64,000 nucleotides of DNA from an uncultured Hyphomonas sp. (GTDB lineage Bacteria; Pseudomonadota; Alphaproteobacteria; Caulobacterales; Hyphomonadaceae): the NCBI RefSeq assembly GCF_963678875.1, contig NZ_OY787456.1:434001-498000 (forward strand), read 5' to 3'. Shown here one piece after another: positions 26,397 to 35,470 of the stretch (within the stretch, counting starts at the first letter, position 1; each line of letters opens with the position of its first letter). Below the pieces are notes generated by a model. That model did no database searches. It worked only from the letters and a program-made list of their open reading frames with translations, and was not told the DNA's origin. Made by a program: the position numbers and the translations under genes.

Positions 26397-26421
26397 GCCC
26401 ATTGAGGCCCATGTCTGCCCA
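26397..26421 (-). promoter_or_regulatory. MraZ operator: three TGGGC repeats at 10-base period
   Basis: On the minus strand TGGGC occurs three times with exact 5-base spacers (starting at 26421, 26411 and 26401). MraZ binds direct repeats of TGGGN separated by 5 bases in the E. coli dcw promoter. A fourth TGGGT lies at 26452-26448, three helical turns away. A -10-like GATACT is at 26423-26428, so the repeats overlap the expected promoter and MraZ would repress its own cluster. Confidence 0.75.
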
Positions 26422-26487
26422 TGATACTCCAAATTAAGACATGGTTTACCCATGCGGGGTTTAGGCAAACGAAGATCGGGCTGGCGG

Positions 26488-27003
26488 GTGTTTGTATCCA
26501 CCTACGAAAGTGCAATTGACGCAAAAGGGCGGGTCTCCATCCCGGCTCCCTTTCGTGCTGCGCTGGGCGGTGGAAACCGGATTTTCCTGTGGCCTGCCCT
26601 CGACGGATCCGGCTGCCTGGAAGGCGGCGGCGAAGCCCTGATGGCCATGTACCGCGCGACGCTGACCCGCCTGCCCCCGCAATCCCCGGTCCGCAAGGCA
26701 CTTGTGTCCTCGATCATTGCCGGGTCGGCTGACCTCAAGATGGATGATACGGGCCGCATCAAGCTGACGGACGAACTGATCGCTGCGGCCGGGCTCGATG
26801 GCCGCGTGAAGTTCGCCGGCAACATCGACAGCTTCCAGATATGGAACCCCGAAAAGCACGCCGAATTTACCACGGCCATGTCCGAAACCGCTGCGAAACC
26901 GGAGACTCTGGAAGCGCTCGGCCAAGCTTATAATGAGGTGCTGCGCCAGCACGAGATGGGTCTCTACCCCGACCTGAAACTCGTTGAGGGAGGGGATGGA
27001 TGA
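26488..27003 (+). CDS. mraZ: MraZ, transcriptional regulator of the dcw cluster
   Basis: First gene of the division and cell-wall cluster. The protein of 171 residues has two SpoVT/AbrB-like repeats: VSTYESAIDAKGRVSIPAPF at the start and SADLKMDDTGRIKLTDELIAAAG in the second half, each with the DxxGR motif. I chose GTG 26488 because family members begin within a few residues of this point; an ATG at 26452 would add 12 Arg/Gly-rich residues. Three TGGGC repeats upstream suggest autorepression. Its stop overlaps the rsmH start. Confidence 0.9.
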   Translation: MFVSTYESAIDAKGRVSIPAPFRAALGGGNRIFLWPALDGSGCLEGGGEALMAMYRATLTRLPPQSPVRKALVSSIIAGSADLKMDDTGRIKLTDELIAAAGLDGRVKFAGNIDSFQIWNPEKHAEFTTAMSETAAKPETLEALGQAYNEVLRQHEMGLYPDLKLVEGGDG

Positions 27004-28028
27004 TGACCACGAAACCCCGGCCTGAAACTTCTGCTTCCGGGCACAAGCCCGTCATGCTGGACGAGGTGCTGACCGCCCTCGCCCTCAAGGATGGCGACCA
27101 GATCGTCGACGGCACGTTTGGCGGCGGCGGCTACACCCGCGCCATCCTGATGGCCGCCAAATGCTCCGTCTTCGCCATCGACCGCGATCTCGACGCCATC
27201 ATGCGGGCCGAGACCCTCGCCGCCCAGACCGACCGCATTACCCCGCTGCTGGGCCGGTTTGGCGAAATGGACGCGCTGGTCGAGGCCACCGGCTGCGATG
27301 CAGTCGACGGTGTGGTTCTGGATATCGGTGTCTCCAGTTTCCAGATCGATGAAGGCCATCGCGGCTTTTCCTTCAACAAGGATGGCCCGCTGGACATGCG
27401 CATGGGCGCGGCTGGCCCGACGGCGGCGGATGTCGTGAACCATATGGAGGAAGGCGATCTCGCCAATGTCATCTTCCGCCTCGGCGAAGAGAAGCAGGCG
27501 CGCCGGATTGCCCGGCAGATCGTCCAGCGCCGCAAGGAACGGACATTCGAAACCACGCTCGATCTCGCTGAAACGGTCGAGACGGCAGTGGGCGGCAGGA
27601 AAGGCAGCCGGATTCACCCCGCCACGCTGACCTTCCAGGCGATCCGCATGTATGTGAACGACGAGCTGGGCGAGCTGGCCCGGGCGCTGGTGGCCGCCGA
27701 GCGCCTGCTGAAGCCCGGCGGACGGCTGGTCATCGTCACCTTCCACTCGCTGGAAGACCGGATGGTGAAGCAATGGCTGCGCGACCGGTCCGGCAAGAAC
27801 AGTGGCGGATCCCGCCACATGCCGCTGATGGCCAAAGGCCCGGACCCGACCTTCGAACTGCGTCCAAACAAGGCGATCCTGCCACAGGATAAGGAAGTGG
27901 AAGGCAATCCGCGTGCACGATCCGCAAAATTGCGGGCCGCGATCCGGACCGACGCCCCCGCAATCGATGAAGAGGCGGATGACGGCATGAACCTGCCCCC
28001 GCTTTCGAAACTGGAGGACGTGTCATGA
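27000..28028 (+). CDS. rsmH: 16S rRNA m4C1402 methyltransferase RsmH (MraW)
   Basis: Methylates N4 of C1402 in 16S rRNA. The 342-residue protein shows HKPVMLDEVL, the AdoMet loop DGTFGGGGYTRAIL, GVVLDIGVSSFQID, FSFNKDGPLDMRM (family signature) and VTFHSLEDRMVK. Its ATG overlaps the mraZ stop (ATGA), with GGAGGGG just upstream. The next gene, ftsL, overlaps its stop in the same way. Confidence 0.97.
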   Translation: MMTTKPRPETSASGHKPVMLDEVLTALALKDGDQIVDGTFGGGGYTRAILMAAKCSVFAIDRDLDAIMRAETLAAQTDRITPLLGRFGEMDALVEATGCDAVDGVVLDIGVSSFQIDEGHRGFSFNKDGPLDMRMGAAGPTAADVVNHMEEGDLANVIFRLGEEKQARRIARQIVQRRKERTFETTLDLAETVETAVGGRKGSRIHPATLTFQAIRMYVNDELGELARALVAAERLLKPGGRLVIVTFHSLEDRMVKQWLRDRSGKNSGGSRHMPLMAKGPDPTFELRPNKAILPQDKEVEGNPRARSAKLRAAIRTDAPAIDEEADDGMNLPPLSKLEDVS

Positions 28029-28360
28029 GCCGCCGCGTATTCATTCTAGGTCTCGTTATCGTCGGCCTGCTGGTTTTCAGCCTCTACCGGGCGAAATACG
28101 GCGCCAAGGACACCGCCGCCGAACTGATGGCCGTGGAGGCCCAGATCGAGGACGCCCACCACGAAAAGGCGCTGCTGGAGACCGAGCTCTCCCATATGAG
28201 CCGCCGGGAGTGGATCGAGGAATATGCCCGCAACGAGCTGGGCATGGCGCCGCCGCGCCCGGAGCAGATGGCGAACGAGCGCGACCTGGATGCGCTGGTG
28301 GGCGTGCCGGCCGATCCGGCAACCGCTGCGGATCAGTCCTCTGCGGAGGCGCCTGAATGA
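28025..28360 (+). CDS. ftsL: Cell division protein FtsL
   Basis: A 111-residue bitopic protein: short cytoplasmic start, one membrane helix (about residues 5-21), then a periplasmic coiled coil (AELMAVEAQIEDAHHEKALLE) and a short acidic tail. FtsL partners FtsB and FtsQ in the divisome and activates FtsWI. Its position between rsmH and ftsI, with ATGA overlaps on both sides, is diagnostic even though the sequence is poorly conserved. Confidence 0.9.
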   Translation: MSRRVFILGLVIVGLLVFSLYRAKYGAKDTAAELMAVEAQIEDAHHEKALLETELSHMSRREWIEEYARNELGMAPPRPEQMANERDLDALVGVPADPATAADQSSAEAPE

Positions 28361-29979
28361 CGGAAGCGTCGCGCCACCGGACACGGCTGGTCGGCCTCGG
28401 CCTCAGCGGATTGTTTGTGGTGCTGGCCGGCAAGGCCGGCTACCTGGCGCTTTCGCCTGAGCGGAGCTCGGGCAGCTATGTCGCGCGGGCCGGGGAACAG
28501 GCCGCGCGGGCCGACATTGTCGACCGCAATGGCGAACAGCTGGCAACGTCGGTGACCGTCTATTCGCTGGTCGCCAATCCGCAGCTGATCTGGGATCCGC
28601 GCGAAGTGGCGTCCCGTATCTCCGGTGTCCTGCCTGACATTGATGTCGACAGCCTGACCGCCCGTCTTTCCGACCAGTCGCGGGAATTTGTCTGGGTGAA
28701 GCGGGGGCTCACCCCCCGCCAGCGTCAGACCGTGTTCGACCTCGGCCTTGAAGGCCTGTGGTTCAAGGAAGAGATCAGCCGCGCCTATCCGCGCGGGACA
28801 CTCGCCGGGCAGGTGCTGGGCTTCGTGAACGTCGACGGTGTCGGCGCCGGCGGCGTCGAGTTCAGCCAGAATGACCGCCTTACCGCTGGCGGGGAACCGC
28901 TGCGCCTGACCATCGACAATGGCGTGCAGGCCGCCGTCGAGGCCGAGCTTGCCGCCTCCGCCGCCGCGGACGGTTTCGAGGGCGCCGCTGTCATCCTGAT
29001 GGAAGCGCGCACCGGCGAGGTTCGCGCCATGGCGAGCTGGCCGCCTTTCAATCCGAACCGGTCCTCCGACATTGCCATCGGCGACCCGTCCCGCATGAAC
29101 CGGGCAACGGGCGCGCTCTATGAGCTGGGTTCCGTCTTCAAGCCGCTGACCGTGGCCGCTGCCCTCGAAGCGGGGGCGATCCGCCCGACCGACATGTTCG
29201 ACGTCCACGAACCGATCGAGATGCGCGGCTACAAGATTTCGGACCTGCATCCCATCGGGCGGCGGGCGGATGTGACGACGATCATCGCCGAAAGCTCGAA
29301 CATCGGCACGGTTCACATCAACCAGAAACTCGGCCCGCGCCGTCAGCAGGACTTTCTCAAGGCCGCCGGCCTGCTCGACCGCTCGCCGGTGGAACTGTCC
29401 GGTACAGCCGCGCCGATCCTGCCGGAACGGATGGACGACCTGACCGCTGCGACGATGGCCTATGGCCACGGCATCGCCGTCACGCCGATGGCGTTCCTCT
29501 CGGCCTTCGCTGCCTTCGCCAATGGCGGGGAGCGCGTGACGCCCACGCTGATCGTGGATGAGACCCGCAAGCCGAAGCCGGTGCGCGTGATGTCGGCCAT
29601 CACGGCAGACCTTGTGAATGCCATGATGCGCGAAGCCGTGCTGTCCGGAACAGGTAAGAATGCGGAAGTGGCTGGCTATCGCGTGGCAGGGAAGACGGGC
29701 ACGGCGGAGAAGCCCGTGCCGGGCGGTTACGATGACGGGCGCAATATCTCCAGCTTTGCGGCGATATTTCCCTATGACAGCCCGCAGTACGCCATGATTG
29801 TGACACTGGATGATCCCAAAGCCGGTCCGGGAGGCTCTGTGGCTTCCCAAAATGCGGCGCCGACCGCAGGTCGCATCATAGAACGTGTCGCGCCGCTGCT
29901 CGGCATCGCCCCACGCTTTGAAGATTTCCGCCCTGCAGGAGATGCGTACCGCTCCGGAGATGAGAGGACTTCGCTGTGA
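28357..29979 (+). CDS. ftsI: Septal peptidoglycan transpeptidase FtsI (PBP3)
   Basis: Class B penicillin-binding protein that crosslinks septal peptidoglycan. The 540-residue protein has one N-terminal membrane helix (about 11-30), a pedestal domain starting at ARADIVDRNGEQLATS, and the transpeptidase motifs SxxK (GSVFKPLT), SxN (ESSNIGT) and KTG (AGKTGTAEK). The start overlaps the ftsL stop. It ends with an overlap into the GTG start of murE. Confidence 0.96.
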   Translation: MTEASRHRTRLVGLGLSGLFVVLAGKAGYLALSPERSSGSYVARAGEQAARADIVDRNGEQLATSVTVYSLVANPQLIWDPREVASRISGVLPDIDVDSLTARLSDQSREFVWVKRGLTPRQRQTVFDLGLEGLWFKEEISRAYPRGTLAGQVLGFVNVDGVGAGGVEFSQNDRLTAGGEPLRLTIDNGVQAAVEAELAASAAADGFEGAAVILMEARTGEVRAMASWPPFNPNRSSDIAIGDPSRMNRATGALYELGSVFKPLTVAAALEAGAIRPTDMFDVHEPIEMRGYKISDLHPIGRRADVTTIIAESSNIGTVHINQKLGPRRQQDFLKAAGLLDRSPVELSGTAAPILPERMDDLTAATMAYGHGIAVTPMAFLSAFAAFANGGERVTPTLIVDETRKPKPVRVMSAITADLVNAMMREAVLSGTGKNAEVAGYRVAGKTGTAEKPVPGGYDDGRNISSFAAIFPYDSPQYAMIVTLDDPKAGPGGSVASQNAAPTAGRIIERVAPLLGIAPRFEDFRPAGDAYRSGDERTSL

Positions 29980-31418
29980 CCTGTAAACTGAAAGACCTGT
30001 TCCCCGACGCGCCAGATGGCGAGACCGTCATCACAGGGATGACGGCCGACAGCCGCCGCGTGAAACCGGGCTACCTGTTCGCCGCGCTGAAGGGCAGCGT
30101 CACCGATGGCAGCCGGTTCATTCCGGACGCGATCGAAAAGGGCGCCGTGGCGATCCTGTCCGGCAGCGACACGGACGAGGTGTCTGTCGCGCATATCGTT
30201 GACGAGGAGCCGCGCCGGGCGCTCGCGCTGGCAGCAAAGCGTTTCTACAATTCCCAGCCGGGCACCGTGGTGGCCGTCACGGGCACGAACGGCAAATCCT
30301 CGACCGTCGATTTCTGCCGCCAGATCTGGGCGCGGGCCGGGATGAAGTCTGCCTCCATGGGCACGCTGGGCGCCATCGGGCCGGAAGGTCATATCGATGT
30401 CGGCCATACGACGCCGGACCCGGTGACGATTCACGAAACGCTGGCTGAACTTACCCGGCAGGGCGTGACCCACTGCGCGATGGAGGCCTCCAGCCATGGC
30501 CTGGAACAGCACCGCCTCGACGGCGTGGAGCTGTCGGGCGTTGCCTTCCTGAACTTCACGCAGGACCATCTCGATTACCATTCGACGATGGAGGAATACC
30601 TCTCCGCCAAGCTGCGCCTCTTCCGCGAGCTCGGCCGGCCGGGCGTGCCCGCCATCGTCAATGCGGATTCCGAACAGTGCAACGATTTCGAGGCGGCCGC
30701 CCTCGGCAAGCAGATGCCGATCGTCTCCTTCGGCTGGCGCGGCGAAGACCTCTGGATCGATGAGATCATGCCGCGGGCCACCGGACAGGTGCTGCACCTC
30801 TACTGGCGCGACGTCGAGCAGAAGCCGCTGGAGCTTCCGCTGATCGGTGAGTTCCAGGCGCTGAACGCGCTGGCGGCGGCCGCGATCTGCCTGTCGCTTG
30901 GCATGGACATCGATCAGGTCGCCGACGGCCTGACGCATCTGGAGCCTGTCAAAGGCCGGATGGAGTTCATCGGCAAGACGGAGTCCGGCGCCGCCGTCTT
31001 CGTCGACTATGCCCACACGCCGGATGGTCTGGACGTACTTCTGCGCGCCGTACGCCCGCATACGGCCGGTGACCTGAAGGTCATCTTTGGCTGCGGCGGT
31101 GACCGCGACGCACGCAAGCGCCCGCTGATGGGTGAAATCGCTGCGCGGCAGGCCGATGACGTGATTGTGACTGACGACAATCCGCGGACGGAAGACGCCG
31201 CCGAGATCCGCAAGCAGGTGCTGGTCGGCTGTCCGGATGCCCGCGAGATCGGCGACCGGGGCGACGCCATCCGCACCGTCATCGCGGAACTGAAAAAGGG
31301 CGACACGCTCGTCATTGCCGGCAAGGGGCACGAGACGGGCCAGATCATCGGCAAGGAAGTCCATCCCTTCTCCGACCAGGATACGGCGCGCGGCGCGCTG
31401 GGGGCGGCGCTTGCATGA
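29976..31418 (+). CDS. murE: UDP-MurNAc-tripeptide synthetase MurE
   Basis: Adds the third stem amino acid to UDP-MurNAc-Ala-Glu. The 480-residue Mur ligase has the ATP loop VTGTNGKSSTVDF, a central domain with HLDYHSTMEEYLSAK, and the C-terminal DNPRTED motif that marks the meso-diaminopimelate enzymes. Starts with GTG overlapping the ftsI stop (GTGA). Confidence 0.96.
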   Translation: MTCKLKDLFPDAPDGETVITGMTADSRRVKPGYLFAALKGSVTDGSRFIPDAIEKGAVAILSGSDTDEVSVAHIVDEEPRRALALAAKRFYNSQPGTVVAVTGTNGKSSTVDFCRQIWARAGMKSASMGTLGAIGPEGHIDVGHTTPDPVTIHETLAELTRQGVTHCAMEASSHGLEQHRLDGVELSGVAFLNFTQDHLDYHSTMEEYLSAKLRLFRELGRPGVPAIVNADSEQCNDFEAAALGKQMPIVSFGWRGEDLWIDEIMPRATGQVLHLYWRDVEQKPLELPLIGEFQALNALAAAAICLSLGMDIDQVADGLTHLEPVKGRMEFIGKTESGAAVFVDYAHTPDGLDVLLRAVRPHTAGDLKVIFGCGGDRDARKRPLMGEIAARQADDVIVTDDNPRTEDAAEIRKQVLVGCPDAREIGDRGDAIRTVIAELKKGDTLVIAGKGHETGQIIGKEVHPFSDQDTARGALGAALA

Positions 31419-32851
31419 CGAAGCCGCTCTGGACCTCCGACGACATCACCCTTGCCACCGGCGGCGTGGCCACCGCGCCGTTCATGGTGACGGGCACGGT
31501 GTCGATCGACACGCGGTCCCTGCAGCCGGGGGATCTGTTCGTTGCGCTGAAGGACCAGCGCGACGGGCATGACTTCGTCGAGGCCGCTTTCGATGCGGGC
31601 GCCGCTGGCGCGCTCGTCTCCCGCAAGAAGGGGGAAGGGCCGCAGGTCATCGCTGAGGATGTGCAGACCGCGCTGGAGCAGCTGGGCGTCGCCGCCCGCG
31701 CCCGTTGCGGCGCGCACCGCACCGCGATCACGGGCTCGGCTGGCAAGACCAGCGTCAAGGAAATGCTGGCGCGCATCTACCGCGCGCTTGGCCCGGCGCA
31801 CTGGAGCCAGAAAAGTTTCAACAATCACTGGGGTGTGCCGCTGACGCTGGCCCGCATGCCGGAAGAGACGGAACGTGCCGTCTTCGAGATCGGCATGTCG
31901 ACACCCGGCGAGATCGCGCCTCGCAGCCGCATGGTCCGTCCGCATACGGGGCTCGTCACCTGCATCGCCGGGGCCCACCTTGAAGGCCTTGGCAGCCTCG
32001 AAGCCGTGGCGCGCGAGAAAGCCGATATCTTTGAAGGCCTTGAAGCGGGCGGCACCTTCATCCTGCCGTCGGACGACACCTTCTTCGAATACCTCGCAGA
32101 CCGGGCGCGGACGCTGTGCCCGACCGGGAACATGGAATCCTTCGGCCGCGGGCCGAACGCAACCGCACGGGTTGTCGGCTACGAAACCGATGGTGTGACC
32201 AGCCGCATCCAGGTCGATGTGGTCGGCAAGCCCGTCCTCGTCACGCTGGAAGCCGTTGGTGAACATTGGGCAATGAATGTGGCCGCGGCCCTTCTGGCGG
32301 CCACGCAGACCGGCGCCGCCGTGTCTGACTGCGCCGAAGCGCTGTCAGGCTATGCCCCGCCGCCCGGACGGGGCACGGCAGAGCGTCTTGCCCTGCCCGA
32401 CGGCGGCAGTTTCACGCTGGTCGACGATGCCTACAATGCCAATCCGGGCTCCATGCGGGCGGCACTTTCCTCATTGAAACAACGCGGTGCAGGCCGCCGG
32501 CTTGTTGCGCTGGGGGAGATGCTGGAGATCGGCGATAGGTCGGATGCGGAACATGCAGGCCTGGCCGGGCCCGTCGTGGAGACGGGCGCGGTGGGCGTGT
32601 TCCTTGCGGGGGACAAAATGACTCATCTGGCCGAGGCGCTGCCGACAGACCTGCAGAAGGTCTGGGCGCCGAAGGCTGACGAACTTTTTAATGCACTGGA
32701 AAATACACTTCGGGATGGCGACGTGGTCTTGATCAAAGGCTCGAATGCATCCGGGATGGGACGACTAGCAGACCGTTTGCGCCAATGGAGCGCAGCGGCG
32801 GACATGGGCAAGATGGTTAGCGGCACAGAAGGTGCTGCAGGGGTTAGTTGA
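31415..32851 (+). CDS. murF: UDP-MurNAc-pentapeptide synthetase MurF
   Basis: Adds D-Ala-D-Ala to the UDP-MurNAc-tripeptide. The 478-residue protein has the ATP loop ITGSAGKTSVKEM, KSFNNHWGVPLTL (family signature) and VDDAYNANPGSMRAAL. Start ATGA overlaps the murE stop. Its stop overlaps the mraY ATG by one base. Confidence 0.96.
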   Translation: MTKPLWTSDDITLATGGVATAPFMVTGTVSIDTRSLQPGDLFVALKDQRDGHDFVEAAFDAGAAGALVSRKKGEGPQVIAEDVQTALEQLGVAARARCGAHRTAITGSAGKTSVKEMLARIYRALGPAHWSQKSFNNHWGVPLTLARMPEETERAVFEIGMSTPGEIAPRSRMVRPHTGLVTCIAGAHLEGLGSLEAVAREKADIFEGLEAGGTFILPSDDTFFEYLADRARTLCPTGNMESFGRGPNATARVVGYETDGVTSRIQVDVVGKPVLVTLEAVGEHWAMNVAAALLAATQTGAAVSDCAEALSGYAPPPGRGTAERLALPDGGSFTLVDDAYNANPGSMRAALSSLKQRGAGRRLVALGEMLEIGDRSDAEHAGLAGPVVETGAVGVFLAGDKMTHLAEALPTDLQKVWAPKADELFNALENTLRDGDVVLIKGSNASGMGRLADRLRQWSAAADMGKMVSGTEGAAGVS

Positions 32852-34044
32852 TGCTGTACGAATGGCTGGCCGCTGACAGCGGCGTCCTGAACGTTCTCAA
32901 CTATATTACTTTCCGCACAGGGGCGGCCGTGGTCACGGCGTTCCTGGTGACGGTGATATTCGGCGATGCCATCATCAACTTCCTGCGCGCCCGTCAGGGC
33001 AAGGGCCAGCCGATCCGCGACCTGTCGCTGGAGCAGCAGCTGGAAAAGCGCGGTACACCGACCATGGGCGGTTTCCTGATCTGGCTTGGCCTGATCGTCG
33101 GCGTGCTGCTCTGGGCGAACCTGCACAATCCCTACATCTGGGTTACCCTGTTCGTGACTGTTTCCTACGCGGTCCTCGGCTTCCTCGATGATTATGCGAA
33201 GGTCACCAAGCAGACCGACGCCGGCGTCTCCGCCAAGGTACGCCTGCTGGCAGGCTTTGGCATCGCCGCCGTCGCTTGCGCTTTCATCATGGGGCTGCAC
33301 GGTGCGCACACCCCGGTTGGCCATGCCGAATGGGGCGCGCTGAACGGTCTGGCGGAACAGATCGCCGCCTTCGCGCCGGAAACCAGCGTGACGCCCGCCG
33401 ATCCGGATTTCTCGGGCGGCGTCGCCGTGCCTTTTGTCAACAACTACTTCCTGCCGCTCGGCATGTTCTTCATCCTGTTCGGGATGATCGTCATCGTCGG
33501 CAGCGCCAATGCGGTGAACTTCACCGACGGCCTCGACGGCCTCGCCATCGTGCCGATGATGTTCGCGGCCGCGTCCTATGCGATGATCGCCTACCTCACT
33601 GGTAACTTTGTCTTTGCGGACTATCTCGGCATCCAGTTCGCGCCGGGGGCAGGGGAGCTGGCCGTGCTGCTGGGCGCCATGATGGGCGCCGGCATGGGCT
33701 TCCTCTGGTATAATGCCTATCCGGCCAAGGTGTTCATGGGCGACACCGGCTCGCTCGGCCTCGGCGGCATGCTGGGCGTCGTTGCCGTGGCGACCAAGCA
33801 CGAGTTCGCCCTGGTCGTGATCGGCGGCCTGTTCGTGATCGAGGCGGCGTCCGTGATCATGCAGGTCAGCTGGTTCAAGCTGACCCGGCGCCTGACCGGC
33901 GAAGGCAAGCGCATCTTCCTGATGGCGCCTCTGCACCACCATTTCCAGAAGAAGAACTGGCCGGAGACCCGTGTCGTCGTCCGCTTCTGGATCCTGTCCG
34001 TCCTGTTCGCCCTTGCGGGCCTTGCAACCCTGAAGCTGAGGTAA
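32851..34044 (+). CDS. mraY: Phospho-MurNAc-pentapeptide transferase MraY
   Basis: Moves phospho-MurNAc-pentapeptide onto undecaprenyl phosphate, making lipid I. The 397-residue protein has ten membrane helices and the motifs KRGTPTMGG, FLDDYAK (catalytic Asp pair, residues 112-113), NAVNFTDGLDGLA and PLHHHFQ. It is about 35 residues longer than usual because of an insertion near residues 152-186 (HTPVGHAEWGALNGLAEQ onward) in an extramembrane loop. ATG at 32851 chosen; a TTG one codon earlier is less likely. Confidence 0.95.
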   Translation: MLYEWLAADSGVLNVLNYITFRTGAAVVTAFLVTVIFGDAIINFLRARQGKGQPIRDLSLEQQLEKRGTPTMGGFLIWLGLIVGVLLWANLHNPYIWVTLFVTVSYAVLGFLDDYAKVTKQTDAGVSAKVRLLAGFGIAAVACAFIMGLHGAHTPVGHAEWGALNGLAEQIAAFAPETSVTPADPDFSGGVAVPFVNNYFLPLGMFFILFGMIVIVGSANAVNFTDGLDGLAIVPMMFAAASYAMIAYLTGNFVFADYLGIQFAPGAGELAVLLGAMMGAGMGFLWYNAYPAKVFMGDTGSLGLGGMLGVVAVATKHEFALVVIGGLFVIEAASVIMQVSWFKLTRRLTGEGKRIFLMAPLHHHFQKKNWPETRVVVRFWILSVLFALAGLATLKLR

Positions 34045-34054
34045 GCGAGCGCGC

Positions 34055-35470
34055 ATGATCCCGATCACGGAATACGCAGGAAGGGATGTTGCGGTGTTCG
34101 GCCTTGGCCGCACCGGCCTTTCCGCTGCCAAGGCCCTGAAGGCCGGCGGCGCGCGTGTTCATGCGTGGGACGACAATGAAGACACCCGCCGCAAGGCGGA
34201 GGCCGCGGGCCTGACCCTCTCTGACATCAACAAGCGCGACTGGCAGACCTTTGCCGCGCTGGTCCTGTCGCCGGGCATTCCCTACAAATTCCCGCAGCCG
34301 CACCGCATCGTGCGCATGGCGGAAATGACCGGCGTGCCGGTCGTTGGTGACATGGAGCTCTTCGCCCGCGCCGTTCAGGCCCTGCCGGAGCGCGGCCGTC
34401 CGAAGATCGTTGGCATCACCGGCACCAACGGCAAGTCGACCACGACGGCGCTGATCGGACACATCCTGAAACAGGCCGGCCGCGACGCGCGCATCGGCGG
34501 CAACATCGGCACGGGCGTGCTGGACCTTGCTGCCCTGCATGCCAACGCGATCTATGTGCTGGAGCTCAGCTCCTACCAGCTGGACCTCGTGAAAAGCCTG
34601 CACTGCGATGTCGCTGTCCTGCTGAACATCAGCCCGGACCACCTTGACCGTCATGGCGGCATGGATGGCTACCAGGCCGCCAAGATGCGCATCTTCCAGA
34701 ACCAGACCGAGCGGGACACAGCGGTGGTCGGCTTCGACGATGTGGTCACCCAGTCCATCGCCATCGGCCTTGCGGCCCGCGGACCGGCTCGTGTGGTGCA
34801 GGTCTCGTCCAGCTATGCGCTTGGCCGCGGCGTAAGCGCCGTGGACGGACGGCTCTATGATTCCAACACCGGCAATGCTGTCCTTGTCGGCAAGCTTGCC
34901 GAATGCGCCGCGCTGCCGGGCAAGCACAATCACCAGAATGCGGTGGCGGCCTATGCGGCCTGCCGTGCCCTCGGCCTCGACCCGCAGACCATCATGGAAG
35001 GCCTCAGGACCTTCCCGGGCCTCGCGCACCGCATGGAACGCGTGGGTGAAATCGAGGGCGTGCGCTTCATAAACGACTCCAAGGCCACGAATGCGCAGGC
35101 CGCAGAGCAGGCGCTGAAGTCCTATGAAAACATCTACTGGATTGCCGGCGGCGTGCCGAAATCCGACGGCATCGGTCCGCTGACGCCCTACTTCCCACGC
35201 ATCAACAAGGCCTATCTGATCGGCGAAGCGGAGGAGGCATTTTCCGCCACGCTGAAGGGTAAAGTGGCCACTCAAGGCTGCGGAACCCTGGAAAATGCCG
35301 TCCAGGCTGCCTTCCGCGATGCCAGAAACGCCGGAATCGACCATCCGGTCATTCTTCTTTCACCAGCCTGTGCGAGCTTTGACCAGTTCCGCGATTTTGA
35401 GCACCGGGGCGATACGTTCCGGTCGATCGTGGAGGCGATGATGCCCACAGAGCTGAGGGAACTGGCTTGA
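34055..35470 (+). CDS. murD: UDP-MurNAc-L-alanine:D-glutamate ligase MurD
   Basis: Adds D-glutamate to UDP-MurNAc-L-Ala. The 471-residue Mur ligase has an N-terminal Rossmann start (VAVFGLGRTGLSAAKAL), the ATP loop GITGTNGKSTTTAL, the central NISPDHLDRHGGMDGYQAAK and C-terminal FINDSKATNAQA. It starts 10 bases after mraY; its TGA overlaps the TTG start of ftsW. Confidence 0.96.
   Translation: MIPITEYAGRDVAVFGLGRTGLSAAKALKAGGARVHAWDDNEDTRRKAEAAGLTLSDINKRDWQTFAALVLSPGIPYKFPQPHRIVRMAEMTGVPVVGDMELFARAVQALPERGRPKIVGITGTNGKSTTTALIGHILKQAGRDARIGGNIGTGVLDLAALHANAIYVLELSSYQLDLVKSLHCDVAVLLNISPDHLDRHGGMDGYQAAKMRIFQNQTERDTAVVGFDDVVTQSIAIGLAARGPARVVQVSSSYALGRGVSAVDGRLYDSNTGNAVLVGKLAECAALPGKHNHQNAVAAYAACRALGLDPQTIMEGLRTFPGLAHRMERVGEIEGVRFINDSKATNAQAAEQALKSYENIYWIAGGVPKSDGIGPLTPYFPRINKAYLIGEAEEAFSATLKGKVATQGCGTLENAVQAAFRDARNAGIDHPVILLSPACASFDQFRDFEHRGDTFRSIVEAMMPTELRELA

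Larger units (their letters stand above)
25645..26487. other. 843-base intergenic region with nested inverted repeats upstream of mraZ
   Basis: No gene is supported; the 195-codon plus-strand frame at 25837-26424 crosses the repeats and has no protein-like features. Strong inverted repeats occur: CCGTTCG/CGAACGG (25876-25928), and a perfect 13-base stem GGCCCGGCAAGCC/GGCTTGCCGGGCC (25936-25948 with 26007-26019) continued by AAAAT/ATTTT. GAACCGTT occurs twice, at 25839 and 25873. The second arm ends in T-rich DNA on both strands. A structured small RNA or a large bidirectional terminator are candidates. RNase P RNA, often found here in alphaproteobacteria, was looked for and not recognised. 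Confidence 0.5.

Noticed and set aside
25837..26424. A 195-codon plus-strand frame upstream of mraZ
   Set aside because: It crosses inverted repeats, DnaA-box and operator sequences and shows no protein-like pattern.
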